64,000 bases of DNA from Spirometra erinaceieuropaei (lineage: Eukaryota > Platyhelminthes > Cestoda > Diphyllobothriidea > Diphyllobothriidae), in NCBI GenBank assembly GCA_902702965.1, contig CACRXP010000147.1, forward strand, positions 534,961-598,960. Reading direction: 5' to 3'. Under the pieces are notes generated by a model, which saw only the letters and a program-made list of their open reading frames with translations, was not told the origin of the DNA and did not search any database. Positions 32,509-45,273 of this stretch are shown here, piece by piece. A program made the position numbers and the translations under genes. The first letter of the stretch is position 1; every line of letters begins with the position of its first letter.

Positions 32509-33499
32509 CAGTGAGTGGCAGACCTCCTGAAATGCTGGTCGGAATTTTGAATTGCGTTTTCGATATGAAAGGATTACTTGGATGGGTTTCTAGTACTGAT
32601 TATCATGCGGCCTAATCTTACAATGCTTCGGACTTGGTAGGGTGTCGGCCTTTGAATGCATTCTTTTGACTTCCTCTAAAATCCATGCTTGGTAAAAAAT
32701 GACTACTGACGTAGTAAACATTTTTATATAGATTTTCGATAGTCATATAAATTTAGATATATTTTATAGAAAAAGGACACAAAATATATATTTTTTTCAT
32801 CCACATGACAGAGAATTGCGTCAGCTTTACATTTTATACTAGAAAAAGGAGTATAATTAGGTTTTTCGAAGGTATCCTAATTTAAAAATAATTTTGAAAT
32901 TAATTAGCTGTTGCATTAGCATTTATCGATTTCAGTCGACAAGGCGCATGCTTTCCAAACAGGAAAAATCACAGAGTCCTCTATGCTTTTAAAAAGATAA
33001 CATATAGACCTCATAAAATTTTGCAATGAATGGGAACTATGCTGTACGTTTTATGAGCAGCATTGGTAAGCGTGCAGGTACGATGCTATGTGAAGGTACA
33101 TTGCACGGTCTTAAAAATCTTATTATTAGAAACTTTTTTAAAACCTAATTATGCTCATTATTTTAGTATACAATGTAAGGCTGACGCAATTCTCTCTTAT
33201 ATGGGAAAAGAAAAACCTATTTTTGTGCCTGTTTTCTATAAAATATATCTAAATTTATATGATCATCGAAAATCAATAAGAAAAATGCACGTTACTTCAA
33301 TGGTCATTTTTTACCAATTATGGATTTTAGAGGAAGTCAGAAAAATGTGCATTCAAAGGCCGACACTTTACCAAGTCCGAAACATTGTACGATTAGGCCG
33401 CATGGCAATCAGTTCTAGAAACCCGTCCAAATAATCCTTCCTAATCGAAAACGCAATTCGAAATTCCGGCCAACATTTCACGAGGTCTGTCACTCACTG
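32509..33499. mobile_element. Foldback element, complete copy (subfamily b)
   Basis: Starts CAGTGAGTGGCAGACCTC and ends GAGGTCTGTCACTCACTG, giving inverted termini of 18 bp with one mismatch. The arms match over about 480 bp: GGATTACTTGG against CCAAATAATCC, GATTATCATGCGGCCTAATC against the inverse near 33390, and GGAGTATAATTAGG against CCTAATTATGCTC. Left flank is TA, right flank CA. Length 991 bp. The 123-codon frame at 33063-33434 lies inside the right arm. Confidence 0.9.
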
Positions 33500-33554
33500 C
33501 AAAAGAACGTCTAAAAAGGCAGTGTGTCGTTTTTCTTGCGTTCAATCGTAAGTT

Positions 33555-34325
33555 TGATCCGCGCTTGCGCTTTTTAATAAGCATATATTTTTGACACTGA
33601 CCTTTGTACGCCCTTATAGTTTAAGATATATTTTTAAAAAAATACGCACATAAAATTTTTTTCTTATACTCGTTCGGGACGAATTAATCATCTGTGAATT
33701 GCATACATGCTAGAAAGGAATCTTTAAATTTCAAAACTTTTAAAATTCTTAATTAATTTTGAATCCGGCCTTTCAGTTTCGTCTGTGCTTAGAACCACCA
33801 AAGTACTTTGCATTTAGAAAAAATCACACATTCCTCTATGAGATTAAGAAGCTGTCACATGAGCTACATGAGATTTTACTGTAGATGTAGACTATTTCGT
33901 GATGCGCAATAATGCACGGAGATTTGTAATGTTGTATCAATAGCCATTTTACAGTTTTAAAGTGCCTGTAACGGAAAATGTGCTTTAGACCAAAGGCTAT
34001 GCTATCGTTAAAAACAGAGTTTAGGGACAACGACATTTGCTACAGACTTCTGCAAGAAAATATTCTTTTGTGTGCACGTTTTGTGAAAATTATTTGAGTT
34101 TATAAGGGTATCCATAACCAATGGGAAAATTCATATTATTTGAGTGCTAACTTTTTACTGAGTGAGGTTTAAAGTGACGGCCAAAAAGAAGCTCATTCTG
34201 AAGTCCGCATCATGACGAGACTGAAATATTTAAAGGCTGTGCTGTATGATTATTAATACTACAACCCAAGATAAAAATCTTTCCAAGTCGAAAATCCATT
34301 TCAGAATTAAGGTTAACATTCCGAG
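33555..34325. mobile_element. Foldback element, diverged copy
   Basis: Landmarks of both arms are present but eroded: AAATTTTTTTCTTATACTCG, TTTTAAAATTCTTAATTAA, AACCCAAGATAAAAATCTTT and GAAAATCCATTTCAGAATTA followed by TTAACATTCCGAG. Ends are uncertain. It lies directly after another copy. Confidence 0.5.
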
Positions 34326-34329
34326 ATAC

Positions 34330-35585
34330 AAGCCGGCTACTGAAATAGTAGACAACCCTCACTTCAACAAAAACGAAAACATTTTCTTGAAAGTAAAAGT
34401 AGGTTGCTCAGACAAAAAAGTTCTCAATGAAAAGTAAAAATTCCGAAGGTTGAACTGCTAATGAAAATGGGGCATAAACACCTGAGTGACAAAATATGTC
34501 TAAACAACAGAGCGTTGAAGAAGTCTCTTATCAAAATATTCGGTCTAATTATTCTCCACGAATTATTGCAATTAGCCTTCCAACAGCTAATCGAGTACTC
34601 AAAGGCTTAGTTACGCATTGCAAACAATCCCTCAAAAATTTTCGTATTTATTCTGTTTTTGTCTGACCGAGATTCATTTGACAACGGCAAAAAGGAATCA
34701 ACTTACTTTTCTAAATAAAAACGCCAAAAAGAAAGTTTTAGAAGACCGCACACAAGGAAGTTGGCAAGCATTCGGCAGATGCCATTATGTGCATGTCATT
34801 TTCTGTGTATCAAAATAATTTTCATTCCTCAAGATTACTTCGCGCTTTTGGCGACGGTAATGCCCGCTGAGTTTCCTGACGTCACTACAGTGTCAGAGAA
34901 TACTCTGATTTTTTCAGTGTTTTCAGACCATCAACCCCAAAGGATAAGTTATGTGGTTTGAGTTTATCACGAATTTAAAATACGATGGGTCTTAAAATTT
35001 TTTAACCCTCCAGACGCTGTTTCTTCGCAGGCAACGGTTGAACACTTGCCTAAACAGGACATAGTATCATGACAAAAAGCGCACCTCTAAAACAAAAGCC
35101 AGAGATGAATGCGCTCTTGAGGTGTTGTCGAACCATTTTTTACAAAGCAGATTTTGAGGAAGGTTCCTTGTAAGGTATTTAGTGAATGAACGTCCGCGTC
35201 CTCCATCTTTACCGGTGTAAATTCTGGAAAATGCTGGAGCATTTTGTACACAAACGAAAAATGCAGCTTTCACTTATGACTGGGCTTATTTTTGATATAT
35301 CGCTCAAAATTGGATTGAATTCTACGATTACAGATACATTACAAAGTGATCATATAAGTGCTGAACTTACTCTCAATCTCTCTCCCTCGGTCGGTTTGCG
35401 TACTACGAGCCAGCAGAAATTAGACCGCAGTAAATGTACCCTGCCGTAAGTTCAAGAGTAACCATGGCTGCTCAACGGTGAACCCTCTTCCGTTTGCTTA
35501 AAGAATTGTTGTATATGTCAACAAAATAAAAGGAAGTTAAGAAAACAATTGTCTGTAGTGGCTGATTTGCATTTTGAGACAAATA
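34330..35585. other. No gene seen
   Basis: No recognised family. Short frames only. Confidence 0.45.
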
Positions 35586-35587
35586 TA

Positions 35588-36536
35588 GTCAATGACCGAC
35601 ATCACGAAGTGTTAACATCTACATTTTCGACTAGAGAGGATTACTCAAATGGGATTAATCAACTCAATACTATACGGCCTAATCCCTTGATATTTCAAAT
35701 CCTCCAGGATGTTAGCCCTTGAATGCATCTTTCGTTGAGCGCCTGTAAAAACTATAGTCGATGGGAGACGATTGCTTAATTTATATGCACTTTTTCTATT
35801 GATTTTTGATGCCTTATAAGTTCAACTACATTTTATAGAACACATCCACAAAATACCTTCTTGTACTCATATGGTAGGAGATTGCATTTTTTCATTAATG
35901 TAATAGTCGAAGAAGAAGAAACTTTCGGTTTCAAACTAGTTTGTAATTATGAGTTTTTTGGGAAGCTTGGAGTGTCCACTAAAATAATACAGTATCAGTT
36001 TATCTTATAACGCCTCTTGTGAACTATAAGACATAGTCCACGTTTATTTCAAAATTTTCAAAGCCAAAACGACTTCTGCTTGATGTTGAAAAACGCATAT
36101 TGCATGCAGATTAAAAACGCTGACCGCAAACTCAACAGAAGTTGCGACGCACGATTATTCGGAAATAGAGAAACGTCCGTACAACGGATAGATGATTTTC
36201 TGGGATGTACGAAACTCAAAGAAAAATATGATTTGCTGCCATTTAAGTAAAAGGTAGAATATTTTTGCACATGTTTCTATGAAATGTGGTCAAATTTATA
36301 TGGGCATCGAAAATCAGGAGGAAAAATGCATAGTAATTTAATAATTGTTTGTCGTCTATTTAAGTTCTTTCGGGCGCCCGATAAGAGGAGCACTTAAAAG
36401 CCAATATCCTGACCTGTCTAAAAGATAAAGGCATTACGCCCCACAATAATTAGTTATCTAATCCAACGTAATCCTTCCTAACCGTAAACGCATTTTATAA
36501 TTTAGATTAAAACTTCACAAGATCGATCACTGTCTG
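35588..36536. mobile_element. Foldback element, complete copy (subfamily b)
   Basis: Left end TA|GTCAATGACCGACATCACG, right end GATCGATCACTGTCTG|TA. Arms share GGATTACTCAAATGGG against the inverse near 36460, CGGCCTAATC and CATCGAAAATCAGGAGG. 949 bp. The flanking dinucleotide is TA on both sides. Confidence 0.8.
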
Positions 36537-36539
36537 TAG

Positions 36540-37130
36540 TTACGCAAGTATACAAGGCAGGCTTTTAAAATAAACGGAAAACTTGTGCTTTTCTAAATAA
36601 AATACGTTTACCCTTACCTCTCCTCACCCCATTCCGACGGTCTTAAAATAGGGTTTCAAGATGGCAGTGGTCGTTTTCGTAGAGCTTTCCCCTCAGGCTT
36701 ATGCTCTCTACTACAGAAAAACGCCAAGACCGCAAAATTAGTCCAGGCCAAGTAAGGCGATTTTGACTTTTACCAGAAATCATGAAATATTTCCTTGATA
36801 AATTAACGCGGAGACGCATTCTGTAGGCAAGTGAGGACTTCTTTGTAACACCTTTAGCAAGTAAGTAACATGAAAAAGTCCGCGAGACCTCAAAATGATC
36901 TTCTTTAGTTCATTCATTGCATTTTATGAGTTGTCGCATCTACTGTACCGCAGAAGAATGAAATTGCCCATTTTCTGAAGTCTGGGGCTTCTATACGACT
37001 CGCAGACGGCTCATGTCACTGTCAAAACTGCTGGGGGTAACGGCGTTAGCGATTCTAGTTTGGGGGGAGTTTCTGCGGCAGAACACTGGATTAGCCTCCT
37101 TCCGTACCGCAGTCGGAAAATAGCTGACAC
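36540..37130. other. No gene seen
   Basis: Nothing recognised. Confidence 0.4.
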
Positions 37131-37134
37131 ACGA

Positions 37135-37960
37135 GTAAGGCAGAGGAGGAGGAGAAGAACGCAAAAGGAAGAGGAGAAGGCCTCGACAGTGAAAAAAAGA
37201 CTGTTCACATATGCAACACTCTCAGTCCGACTGCTCTTTGAGACCCCGAACGAAGTAGGTAGGAAATGGCAAGCGACATGACGCGCTTGCGTGCGCACTG
37301 GGCATCACACGCTACGGCCTGCTGTCACCAATGTTTGCAAATCAAACGCATAACTAGTTGCAGCAGACAGGCCACGAGTTCACCCTTCTCCCACCTCTCT
37401 CTCCCCACGTCCCCTTATCCAACCCCGCTTTCTCTTACTTCATCCACCTCCCAGCTACAGCTTTACTTCCTTTCCCCCTGCTTTCCCTACCCTCTTTCCC
37501 TCCCCTCTTCCCCCCTTCCTCTTCACTCCATTTTCCTTCCTCTTCTTCTTCTTCTTCTTCTTCTTCTTCTTCTACCTCCTCCCCTCTCCCCACTGTCATT
37601 GCAACCCCGTTTTCGCTTCCGCCCTCCCCTTCCTCTCCTCGCCATCACCCCTCCTCCGTCCGCCGCGCATTCTTTCACTCCCCCTCTTCTTCGCTTCGTC
37701 TGCTTCCATTCATTCGTCTCCTTCTTCAGACTGTTCTTCTGCTGTTCTCTGTATCTTTCTGTGATCCCCCTTTTCCTGCTTTTCACGCAAGTTTTGCTAC
37801 CCCAACTTACCACATTCGCATTTTCACATACGCTTAGTTCACCCGTTACGCCGCTTCTCATATGTTCCATCCGTCCCCGCAGTTTTTCCCACCCCTTCAT
37901 TTTCTGCTCATACCCATCAGCATAGGTCAGGCGAAGGAGCCGATCGTTTGACAGGCGGGG
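37135..37960. repeat. Polypurine then polypyrimidine low-complexity block with (TTC)n
   Basis: Purine-rich on the plus strand to about 37200 (GGAGGAGGAGAAG, GAAGAGGAGAAGG), then strongly pyrimidine-rich from 37380 to 37900, with a (TTC)n tract at about 37538-37573. It supports long frames on both strands (219 and 164 codons) that are pure composition: Ser/Pro/Leu one way, Arg/Lys/Gly the other. It is not a gene. Flanking sequence is more GC-rich than the window, so a promoter or 5' gene region cannot be excluded. Confidence 0.8.
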
Positions 37961-39455
37961 TTGATTGGGCCTCACCTGCTGCCGGCCTTTTTTCCGTTTG
38001 GCACTAAACTCGGACATCCTCCAGGCTTCAAGCGTTGCGATTGCTAACGGGTAACTTAAAGGTCATCAGTTGTCAGATGGAGAGCCGAAGGTCATGTGGC
38101 CGCGGGTGGAAGGGCAAACGGATGGCTGTTTGGCAGTTTGCTTCTATTAGAAATAACGGGGATATTTTGACTCCCTAACGAAGAATTCAATCTGGCGGCA
38201 GTATGATCGACGTCAATCTGCTTTAAGCAGAAGCAGCACTAGAAATTCCTAAGAGAAGGGGGCTTGAAAATAATATCGGTAGTGCACTTGAAGATTTACG
38301 AAAACATTTATTCGTTTTTCTCTCCGGTCTGCCCAACAGTCAATTTTTAGAACTGTGGATAACATTAATTTAGCCTTAGTACCGTTGAATTTTTGTGAAG
38401 TTTGTCCAGGCAGGAGATATCAGCTGCCAGCTTCATATGCCACTGAACCCATGCGAATCAGTTCTCTGCAGAATTAGCGCCAATTCAACGGAACAGAGAA
38501 TACAAAATCTAACCTGTTCCCTACTGGGGAGTTTGGTCTCCTCCTAGTTATAGCAATGAGAGGAGCTGCACCAGGAGGCTTTATATCCCTTGAAAAGCAG
38601 TCCCCGCTTCCACCGATGTAGACATTCCCTCCGAAGGAATTTAATTCAACCACTCAAATACAATATCAGATAGGGAACCATGAAAACTTTCATGAGGACA
38701 TAACCGTGCTCCGGCTTACCTTTTGCTTGCTTTAAATGTTGCGTTGTCCTCAAAAAAGGAAACACTGTTTTCATGCTGCTTTATTGCAAGTACGTAATCA
38801 TGTGGAATATCTCGGGCCAAGAAGTCTCTGATATTTCTGTCGTTCGTAACTGGCACGAACTGTTCGCCAAATTACTGTGCTGTGAACAGTGGCCCCTATT
38901 ATTCGCCACGAGTTTCTGAAGCCGTATCTATATGCCTCACTTGTCACGTAATGAAGGATTTAGAATCATCAAGTCACAGGGGCCCCATCTCGAATTAGGA
39001 GAAAACTACTTTACTGCTATAAGGTGTTTCCACTACTCTTGAGCGAAATTTGGAAAAGTCCCTAAAACTATTGACAAAGTTTTTATTTAAAACTGTGCTA
39101 CAATGTTTTCAAACACGGTTGCCGAGGCTGATTGCCACTGATCATGCGGTTACAGTACCAAGTTTTAAACTTAATTACTGTCCTAAAAATAAGCTAGGCA
39201 TCAATGGTTCGCACATTATGTGTCTACGAATTCCCACAGACAAGACGTTTATTGCAGGAGGTAATGCGATAGTAACTGAACCATGAAACGCAGTATTCTA
39301 CAGGCTCTACAAAAAGGCATAATTATGCAAAAGTACCATTTCCAGCTTTTTGACAAAAAACGTGAACCCCGTTTCACATTTGAAAATTTTTGCTTCAAGA
39401 AACACCATGAGCGTGCTTAGCACTATGACTCTAGAATAAGTGAGTACGAGGTGCT
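37961..39455. other. No gene seen
   Basis: No recognised feature. A 78-codon frame at 39050-39286 is unassigned and partly overlaps repeat-like sequence. Confidence 0.4.
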
Positions 39456-39460
39456 ATATG

Positions 39461-40565
39461 CAGTGAGTGACCGATCCCATGAAATGTTGGCTGAAGTTCT
39501 AAAATGTGTTTTCGATTAGGAAGGATTACTTGGGTGCTGTTGTAATTCTGATTATCTTGCGACATAACCTAATAACATTTCGGACTCGGCAGGATGTCAG
39601 CTTTTGTATACACTGCTTTTCAATCTCTTGTAGAAGTTTTAATTGGCAAAAATGATAACTTAGGTAGCATGCCTTTTCCCACTGACTTTCGATGGTCGTG
39701 CAGCTTCTAATATATCTTATAGAAACCATAAACAAAAATATACTTTCTTTAAGTCAATTAATAAAGAATCACGTCTTCTTTATATTTTATGCTCAAAAAA
39801 GGAGTATAATAAGGTTTTAAAAAGGTTTTTAATTATAAGATTTTTTAAGACCTCGCAATGCCCATTCACATTGTATCGTATCTCGCCGTTTACCCCAGCT
39901 CCTCATCAAATGTACGACATAGTCCGCATCCATTACAAACTTTATGGACTCTGTATGATAATTTTTAAATGGCATAGGAAAATATGTGGTTTTCTTTACG
40001 CGGAATACATGTACCCTGTATACCGAAATCACTAAACGCTAATGCGACGAATGATCAGGCTCCAAGTCATTAGGCAATTAGGAAACTGTTTTAAGACCTA
40101 ATTATGCTTCTTTCTTGAGGATAAAATATAAAGAAGACGTGATTCTCTATTAAGTGACTGAAAGAAAGTATATTTTTGTTTATGGTTTCTATAAGATATA
40201 TTAGAAGTTGCACGACCATCGAAAGTCAGTGGGAAAAGGCATGCTACTTAATTAATCATTTTTTGCCGAGTACAATTTAAATAGGAGATTGAAAAGCAGT
40301 GTATTCAAAAGCTGACATCCTGCCGAGTCCGAAATGTTATAAGGTTGTGCCGCAAGATAATCAGAATTACAACCGCACCCAATTAATCCTCGTGGCTCAG
40401 GTGGTTAGAGCGTTGGCTGTACTAAAGCCTTCCCCCTTACTGCGTGGGTTCGAATCCCATCGAGGCGCCGATTTTTTCACAGTTGGGTCAATATGAATAA
40501 TCCTTCCTAATCGAAAACACATTTCAGAACTTCAGCCAACATTTCATTAGATCGGTTGCTCACTG
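39461..40565. mobile_element. Foldback element, complete copy interrupted by a SINE (subfamily b)
   Basis: Starts CAGTGAGTGACCGATCCCAT and ends ATTAGATCGGTTGCTCACTG. The arms match throughout (GAAATGTTGGCTGAAGTTCT against AGAACTTCAGCCAACATTTC). It is longer than its relatives because a 107-bp SINE S sits in the right arm at 40391-40497. Without it the element is about 990 bp. Flanks are TG and TA. Confidence 0.9.
40391..40497 (+). mobile_element. tRNA-derived SINE S with target-site duplication
   Basis: The tRNA-like body shows A box CGTGGCTCAGGTGGTTAGAG, GGCT-7 nt-AGCC as an anticodon-arm equivalent, a long variable region (CTTCCCCCTTACTG), B box GGGTTCGAATCCC and acceptor-like CGAGGCG. A tail ATTTTTTCACAGTTGGGTCA ending ATATGAA follows. 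The 7-bp duplication TAATCCT flanks it at 40384-40390 and 40498-40504. Removing it restores the foldback arm. The long variable region suggests a class II (Ser/Leu-type) tRNA ancestor. This is not a working tRNA gene in appearance, because the acceptor stem is incomplete at the 5' end. Confidence 0.85.
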
Positions 40566-40569
40566 TATG

Positions 40570-43500
40570 CGCAAATTGTCTAAATAAAACCGTATCTTAG
40601 AAGGAAGCACAGCATTTGTGAATTCAAAGTAAACTACTGACTGGATGACTGAAGTGGTCTGGAAAAGTAAGATTATCAATAAGTGCTCGTAAACGGTGAA
40701 GAAAGTCTTCGGCTTTGTAGTTTTATGAGAGCTTTATATACGCCAATAGTTTTTCTTTGTTGAGATAAGCATTATAACCACTTTTTACGCACAGACATGC
40801 GTGCGAACGTCAGAAATCAATAGCTCAATTTTTTTGGGGTTTTTTAAATGCATTGATCCTGGACTGATCTCTGCTCGCGTATTTTAAAGGGTTGGCTCTC
40901 GAGTATATAAGGCATATCTTTGCTCAACAAAAGGCATGTTAACATGCTGGTCAGCGTAAATCAAAGTTTTCGAAAATAATATGGTAGACTGTGGAATAAA
41001 ATGTAAGTGGTATGCAACTGCCAATCCGGTGATATGATAGGAAGTCGCTTACAATACCTCTTTATACAATATTTTCTTTGCTGCTTCTAGTTTTCTCATC
41101 CTAAATCTCATGTAAAATTTTGGCTACGGGGGTGGTTTTGAGAGGAGACCCGAAATTCAAACGCATAACGTTAATGTTTTGACGATCGAGTCTTCTTCTA
41201 GGCTACTTCCAAATGCTTGAGATTCCCCATGCACTACAATCCATCCCTATTTAATCGTCTAACTTGAAAAAAACAAAGTCGAAGGTCCTGGTTGGGTGTT
41301 GTAAAATTCTCCAAGTTCAAAAACAAGTGATATCTAACTTCCACGTTGTCCGTAAAGAGAACTTATTTTAAGTTATTAATTAAGTCTTATGTAATGCTAA
41401 ACTTCATAAACAATTTCATCGTACCTGGCGCATGTTCTGTAGGACAAAGTTGTACGTCGACAATCACCCAACAACACGCGGGAGACTTGTTCGGTTGACT
41501 CAAACAGGACGAAATATTGCCTGTGCACTCACCGGCATGTGCGTATGTCTCAAGACTGTTTAATGCTAAGTACTCGGAAAAATAACACAACTAAAAATAT
41601 ATCTCATTCTTCGCTCAATCGGTCATATGGGCATTTAGAGTCCAATTTGTGAATAAATAAAGGCAGTTGAATAAGAAAAATTTAGCCAATGGTTTTTAGA
41701 ATGTAATTGGTAGCAGTCTATTGTATTAATTTAATTTCTGTTACCCAACCCTTTGTTTCCTTGAAATTCTGCAATTGTGAGAAGAAGGATTGCCGAGACT
41801 ACATCAAGGAGCGCCCCATGTCTGAAATCCATTCAGAATTCCAAAAATTAAAACAGTGGAGAATCGTGCGAGCAAGAATGGAAGATTAAACAATGCTAGT
41901 ATACACGTCAGGAGACAACATGGCAAACCAATTGAGTACAGTCTTCGTGACAAGTTGGGTCTGGCGGTGATTTTGATCGAAGTAAAACCAGAGGAGTGAG
42001 TATAGACGTCACAGTTGTCGTCCCTAAACCCAAAAGGATTCAAATGGGCGAAAAACCACATTCAATGAAACCACTAGTTAAGTAGTCCATCAGGACGCAA
42101 GTGATATCACATCAATATTATATGGGACGCAAAGAAATTCAGACCGTGGAGGAGTGTGCGTATTGGCAGTTGAAGCGCTTTCGTGATCCAGACAGGAGAA
42201 AATAGTGAGAAAATCAGTGGTTGTCTCGCACACCCCTTCTGAGAAAAAATGAAAATTATTCAACAAGAAAAACGCTTATTTAACTCCATGTCGTGTGCAG
42301 GATGGCCGAGATGTAAACAAACATCAGTTATTCTTAAAAGTTACAAATAACTAAAACGAAAGTTTGCCAAACAGACATAAAACAAGTGTTTAAATGTAAA
42401 CCATTATTTGCAATGTAGTTTCGATATCGCCTAATGGTTATGTCACTTACTTTTTGTCTGTTCTCGACTTATTGTCCTCTCACGCCTTTAGGATGCTCCG
42501 TTTCAGATTTTCGATATTTTTACTTCATCACTGAATGCCTAATTTTTGAGTATTTCGCAGGGAAACAAGTCTGGATGACTGAGGTCTGGGGATCTCGCAT
42601 GCAATTCCAAAACCATTAACAAAATTGAAGACGCCTTCACCTCATCTCCTTTAAGAGCCGAAGGACGTAAGATGCTGTTACTAAATCTTGGCTAGTAATA
42701 GTTTGTATTGTTTCTGGCGCATCAGATTTATTGCGTTGGCGGTGTTGCCAGTTCGTTCGAATTTTTGCACCAATATGTAGACTTTCAAGTTAGATGGGGT
42801 GTTAAATCAAACATTTCATTCCAATGACATGTAACAATTTTATAACTCTGGCACACTGAATAATAATTTTTAACAACACAAACATGCTCTTCGATATCTA
42901 AAGTGCATCTTGCGTAGGCTGCGTCTCATAGGGAGAAGAACGATAGTGAATTCAAAGTCGGCTAAAATGAAGATAAGGTCATGCACATTGAAAGTGATTC
43001 AATCGCGGTCTACTGATAGTTCATGCACAAGATTTTTGTTTTGACTATAAGCTGTAACCTCGTGCAATAAAATTTTGTTCCATTTATTTGGAATAATTTG
43101 GGTTGGGCAACATCTGAACCATCCTGTAAATTAAAAAGGCTCTAATAATTATTAAACGGCGGTACTATTGCTTACCGTGCAAGCAAGCGACGAAATGATA
43201 TCCACTATGTCTCAGGAATGTTCTTTAAGAAATTACTCAGAATTCGTTTGGCATTGAAAAACTGATATAAAAATACAATGAGAGACGCAAAAGTGGATAT
43301 GTTTACAAGATATGCACTCAGACAGTAATCAGGTGGATTCTATTTCAGATTAGAAGGTCACGGATTATTTCAAAATCTTAGAAATGTCTTCAGCAGAAAA
43401 ATAAACAATTAACAAATTAATGTGATCCCTTTAACTTAACTCGCCTTGTAAGCATTGCCGACATGAACTGGCCGTTTGCTTACTGTTGTTACGGAGAAGC

Positions 43501-43780
43501 AACTTGTTTGAAGCGGCATTTAAAATTTCGCATTACGGCGTACGCTTTTTGAACATCGTCCTCTGAAAATAATGCATTGACGTAAGAGGTACGAGTAATT
43601 GTTATGAATATTAGGAGCATAAGATACCACGAGTGCTACCTGTAGTGATTTAAGCTCGACCAAAATCTGAGTACCTCTACTTCATGAGCAGGTTATGGGC
43701 CAGCAGTCATTTATCGAAGTTTACAATCTTTCGGGAGATTGGGACGCTATCTCCATGGAAAGCAATCAGAAACAAATCCC
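40570..43780. other. No gene seen (3.2 kb)
   Basis: AT-rich, with only short unrecognised frames such as those at 41707-41889, 41804-42061 and 42434-42619. No transposon family was recognised. This is the longest repeat-poor stretch of the middle of the window. Confidence 0.45.
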
Positions 43781-43782
43781 AT

Positions 43783-44095
43783 ATAGACCTAAATGTGAAA
43801 AACCCGGCGCCACGGTGGGATGCGAACCCACGCCGTAAGGGGAAGGCCTTAGTACAGCCAACGCTCTAACCAATTGTGTTACGAGGCCCCGCCGGACGAC
43901 GCGAGTTTAACCACATTTGGGTCAAGTTACCCGCCCAGCCTACTGAAACTTCTGGAGTCCACCAAATCTGATACAGTAGACTGACTGCCCAAGCAGGATT
44001 TCCTAAATAATTCACCTATCATCCATCAGCTGACTACCAAGTTCACGTATTTCATAGAGGTTTTGACAGATTTTGGATAATTCAACTTAACCTCG
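43783..44095 (-). mobile_element. SINE S, full-length copy (inverted member of pair)
   Basis: tRNA-like head on the minus strand at 43888-43805 (A box TTGGTTAGAGCG, B box GGGTTCGCATCCC, CGCCGG end), tail to 43783. Upstream in its own sense lies the roughly 200-bp body (43890-44095) that matches 23821-24030 in the same orientation, including CCCAAGC(A/T)GGATTT(C/T)CTAAATAAT and ACTTGACCC. Confidence 0.8.
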
Positions 44096-44107
44096 CGTTG
44101 TCCAACG

Positions 44108-44222
44108 GGGCTCGTAGGTCAAATGATTACAGCGTTGGCTGAACTAATGTCTTGTCCTTATTGCGTGGGTTCGAATCCCACTGAGGCGCCGAGTTCTTCG
44201 CAATTGGGTCAAATATGAATTA
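44108..44222 (+). mobile_element. SINE S, opposite-strand copy
   Basis: Head 44108-44191 (GGGCTCGTAGGTC...ATTACAGCGTTGGC, then GGGTTCGAATCCCAC) and tail TTCTTCGCAATTGGGTCAAA. The sequence after the tail (TGAATTATTCAAAATCTGCC, then AAAACATCTATGAATTC to 44255) is the inverse of 44058-44093, so the two copies and their flanks form a head-to-head pair. Confidence 0.8.
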
Positions 44223-44255
44223 TTCAAAATCTGCCAAAACATCTATGAATTCCCG

Positions 44256-45270
44256 GTTTTTTACAGAGTTGTAGAATGCTCTACTGCATACAATTACACA
44301 CTGTGTTTAACTGTCTATACAGGAGCATACTCACTATCACCAAAAACACGCACGACGTGAAACCAAACAGAAAAAGGTAAAAACACTCTCTCAGTGGGAT
44401 TTTAGGCATTCCATCTTGAAAGACTTATTTCTGGATGGTGAGAAATATATTCCTTCCGTACATTTTCGTAGCGTATTGAATTATACTACATAAAATTTGG
44501 GTTTAATGTACCACTCATAGTAAGTATATTTGCCGCTCGTGGCACCTAGCAACTGCACCTTAACTTGCAACTTTCAACTAATATCTGCAACAAAATGTCT
44601 TTATTAAAGCATTAGGAAAGCCGGAAGTGGTCAATAATTGCCTTGAAAATGAGTTTCCGACTCAAACGATTCTAGATCTAAACAGGAATAAAGGTCTCTA
44701 TTTGCGCGAAACAATAGAGCCCTCATGACATACTTCATCTAGATAAACAAACCCTGTCACGCCCATTTCTGATAAAAAAATTGTTACAGAAAACCAGATT
44801 CGTTTATACACCTGACCGCCGACCAGCTCTATCAAGAGTGAGGAACTATTAGTTGACGCAGGAGTACTCACTTCATAGAAAGTACACAGTTGTTGCAAGC
44901 GCCGATGTTTGACCAAAAGGTTGAGGAAGAGGGCGAAACAGCGAACACTAACAGCTAAATCCTCGAGCATATGACAAATATGGACTACCGTGCAGATTCC
45001 AGAGAGGACTTCTGGGTGACTTCCAAGACTCTGTCAGACTATCTTAGACCGCTGTTGGCTACGACAGAAGCAGCTGCAATCAGATTACGCAAACCGGTCC
45101 TGTGCGTACAAAAAACCTCAAATAGACCCCGCCGCGCCATGGTTCAAAGTCATCAGATTTCGTTCCTGCATACCCTAGGCCTCAAAAAGATTACTCACCT
45201 AATCGCACCTTTTAATTACTTCGGTTCCGAGGTAAGTGCATAGACCTGAAGTGGACATATCAAAATAGAC
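44256..45270. other. No gene seen
   Basis: Two 90-codon frames meet back to back at 44970/44971 on opposite strands. Neither is recognised. Confidence 0.4.
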
Positions 45271-45273
45271 GTA

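Noticed and set aside
33063..33434. 123-codon frame as a gene
   Set aside because: It lies wholly in the right arm of a foldback element; other copies do not keep it open.
37266..38017. Long overlapping frames of 219, 159 and 164 codons as genes
   Set aside because: Pure low-complexity translation of a pyrimidine-rich block, equally long on both strands; no domain.
40391..40465. Functional tRNA gene
   Set aside because: The A and B boxes are good, but the acceptor stem is incomplete, the same unit is dispersed with a fixed tail, and it carries a target-site duplication.
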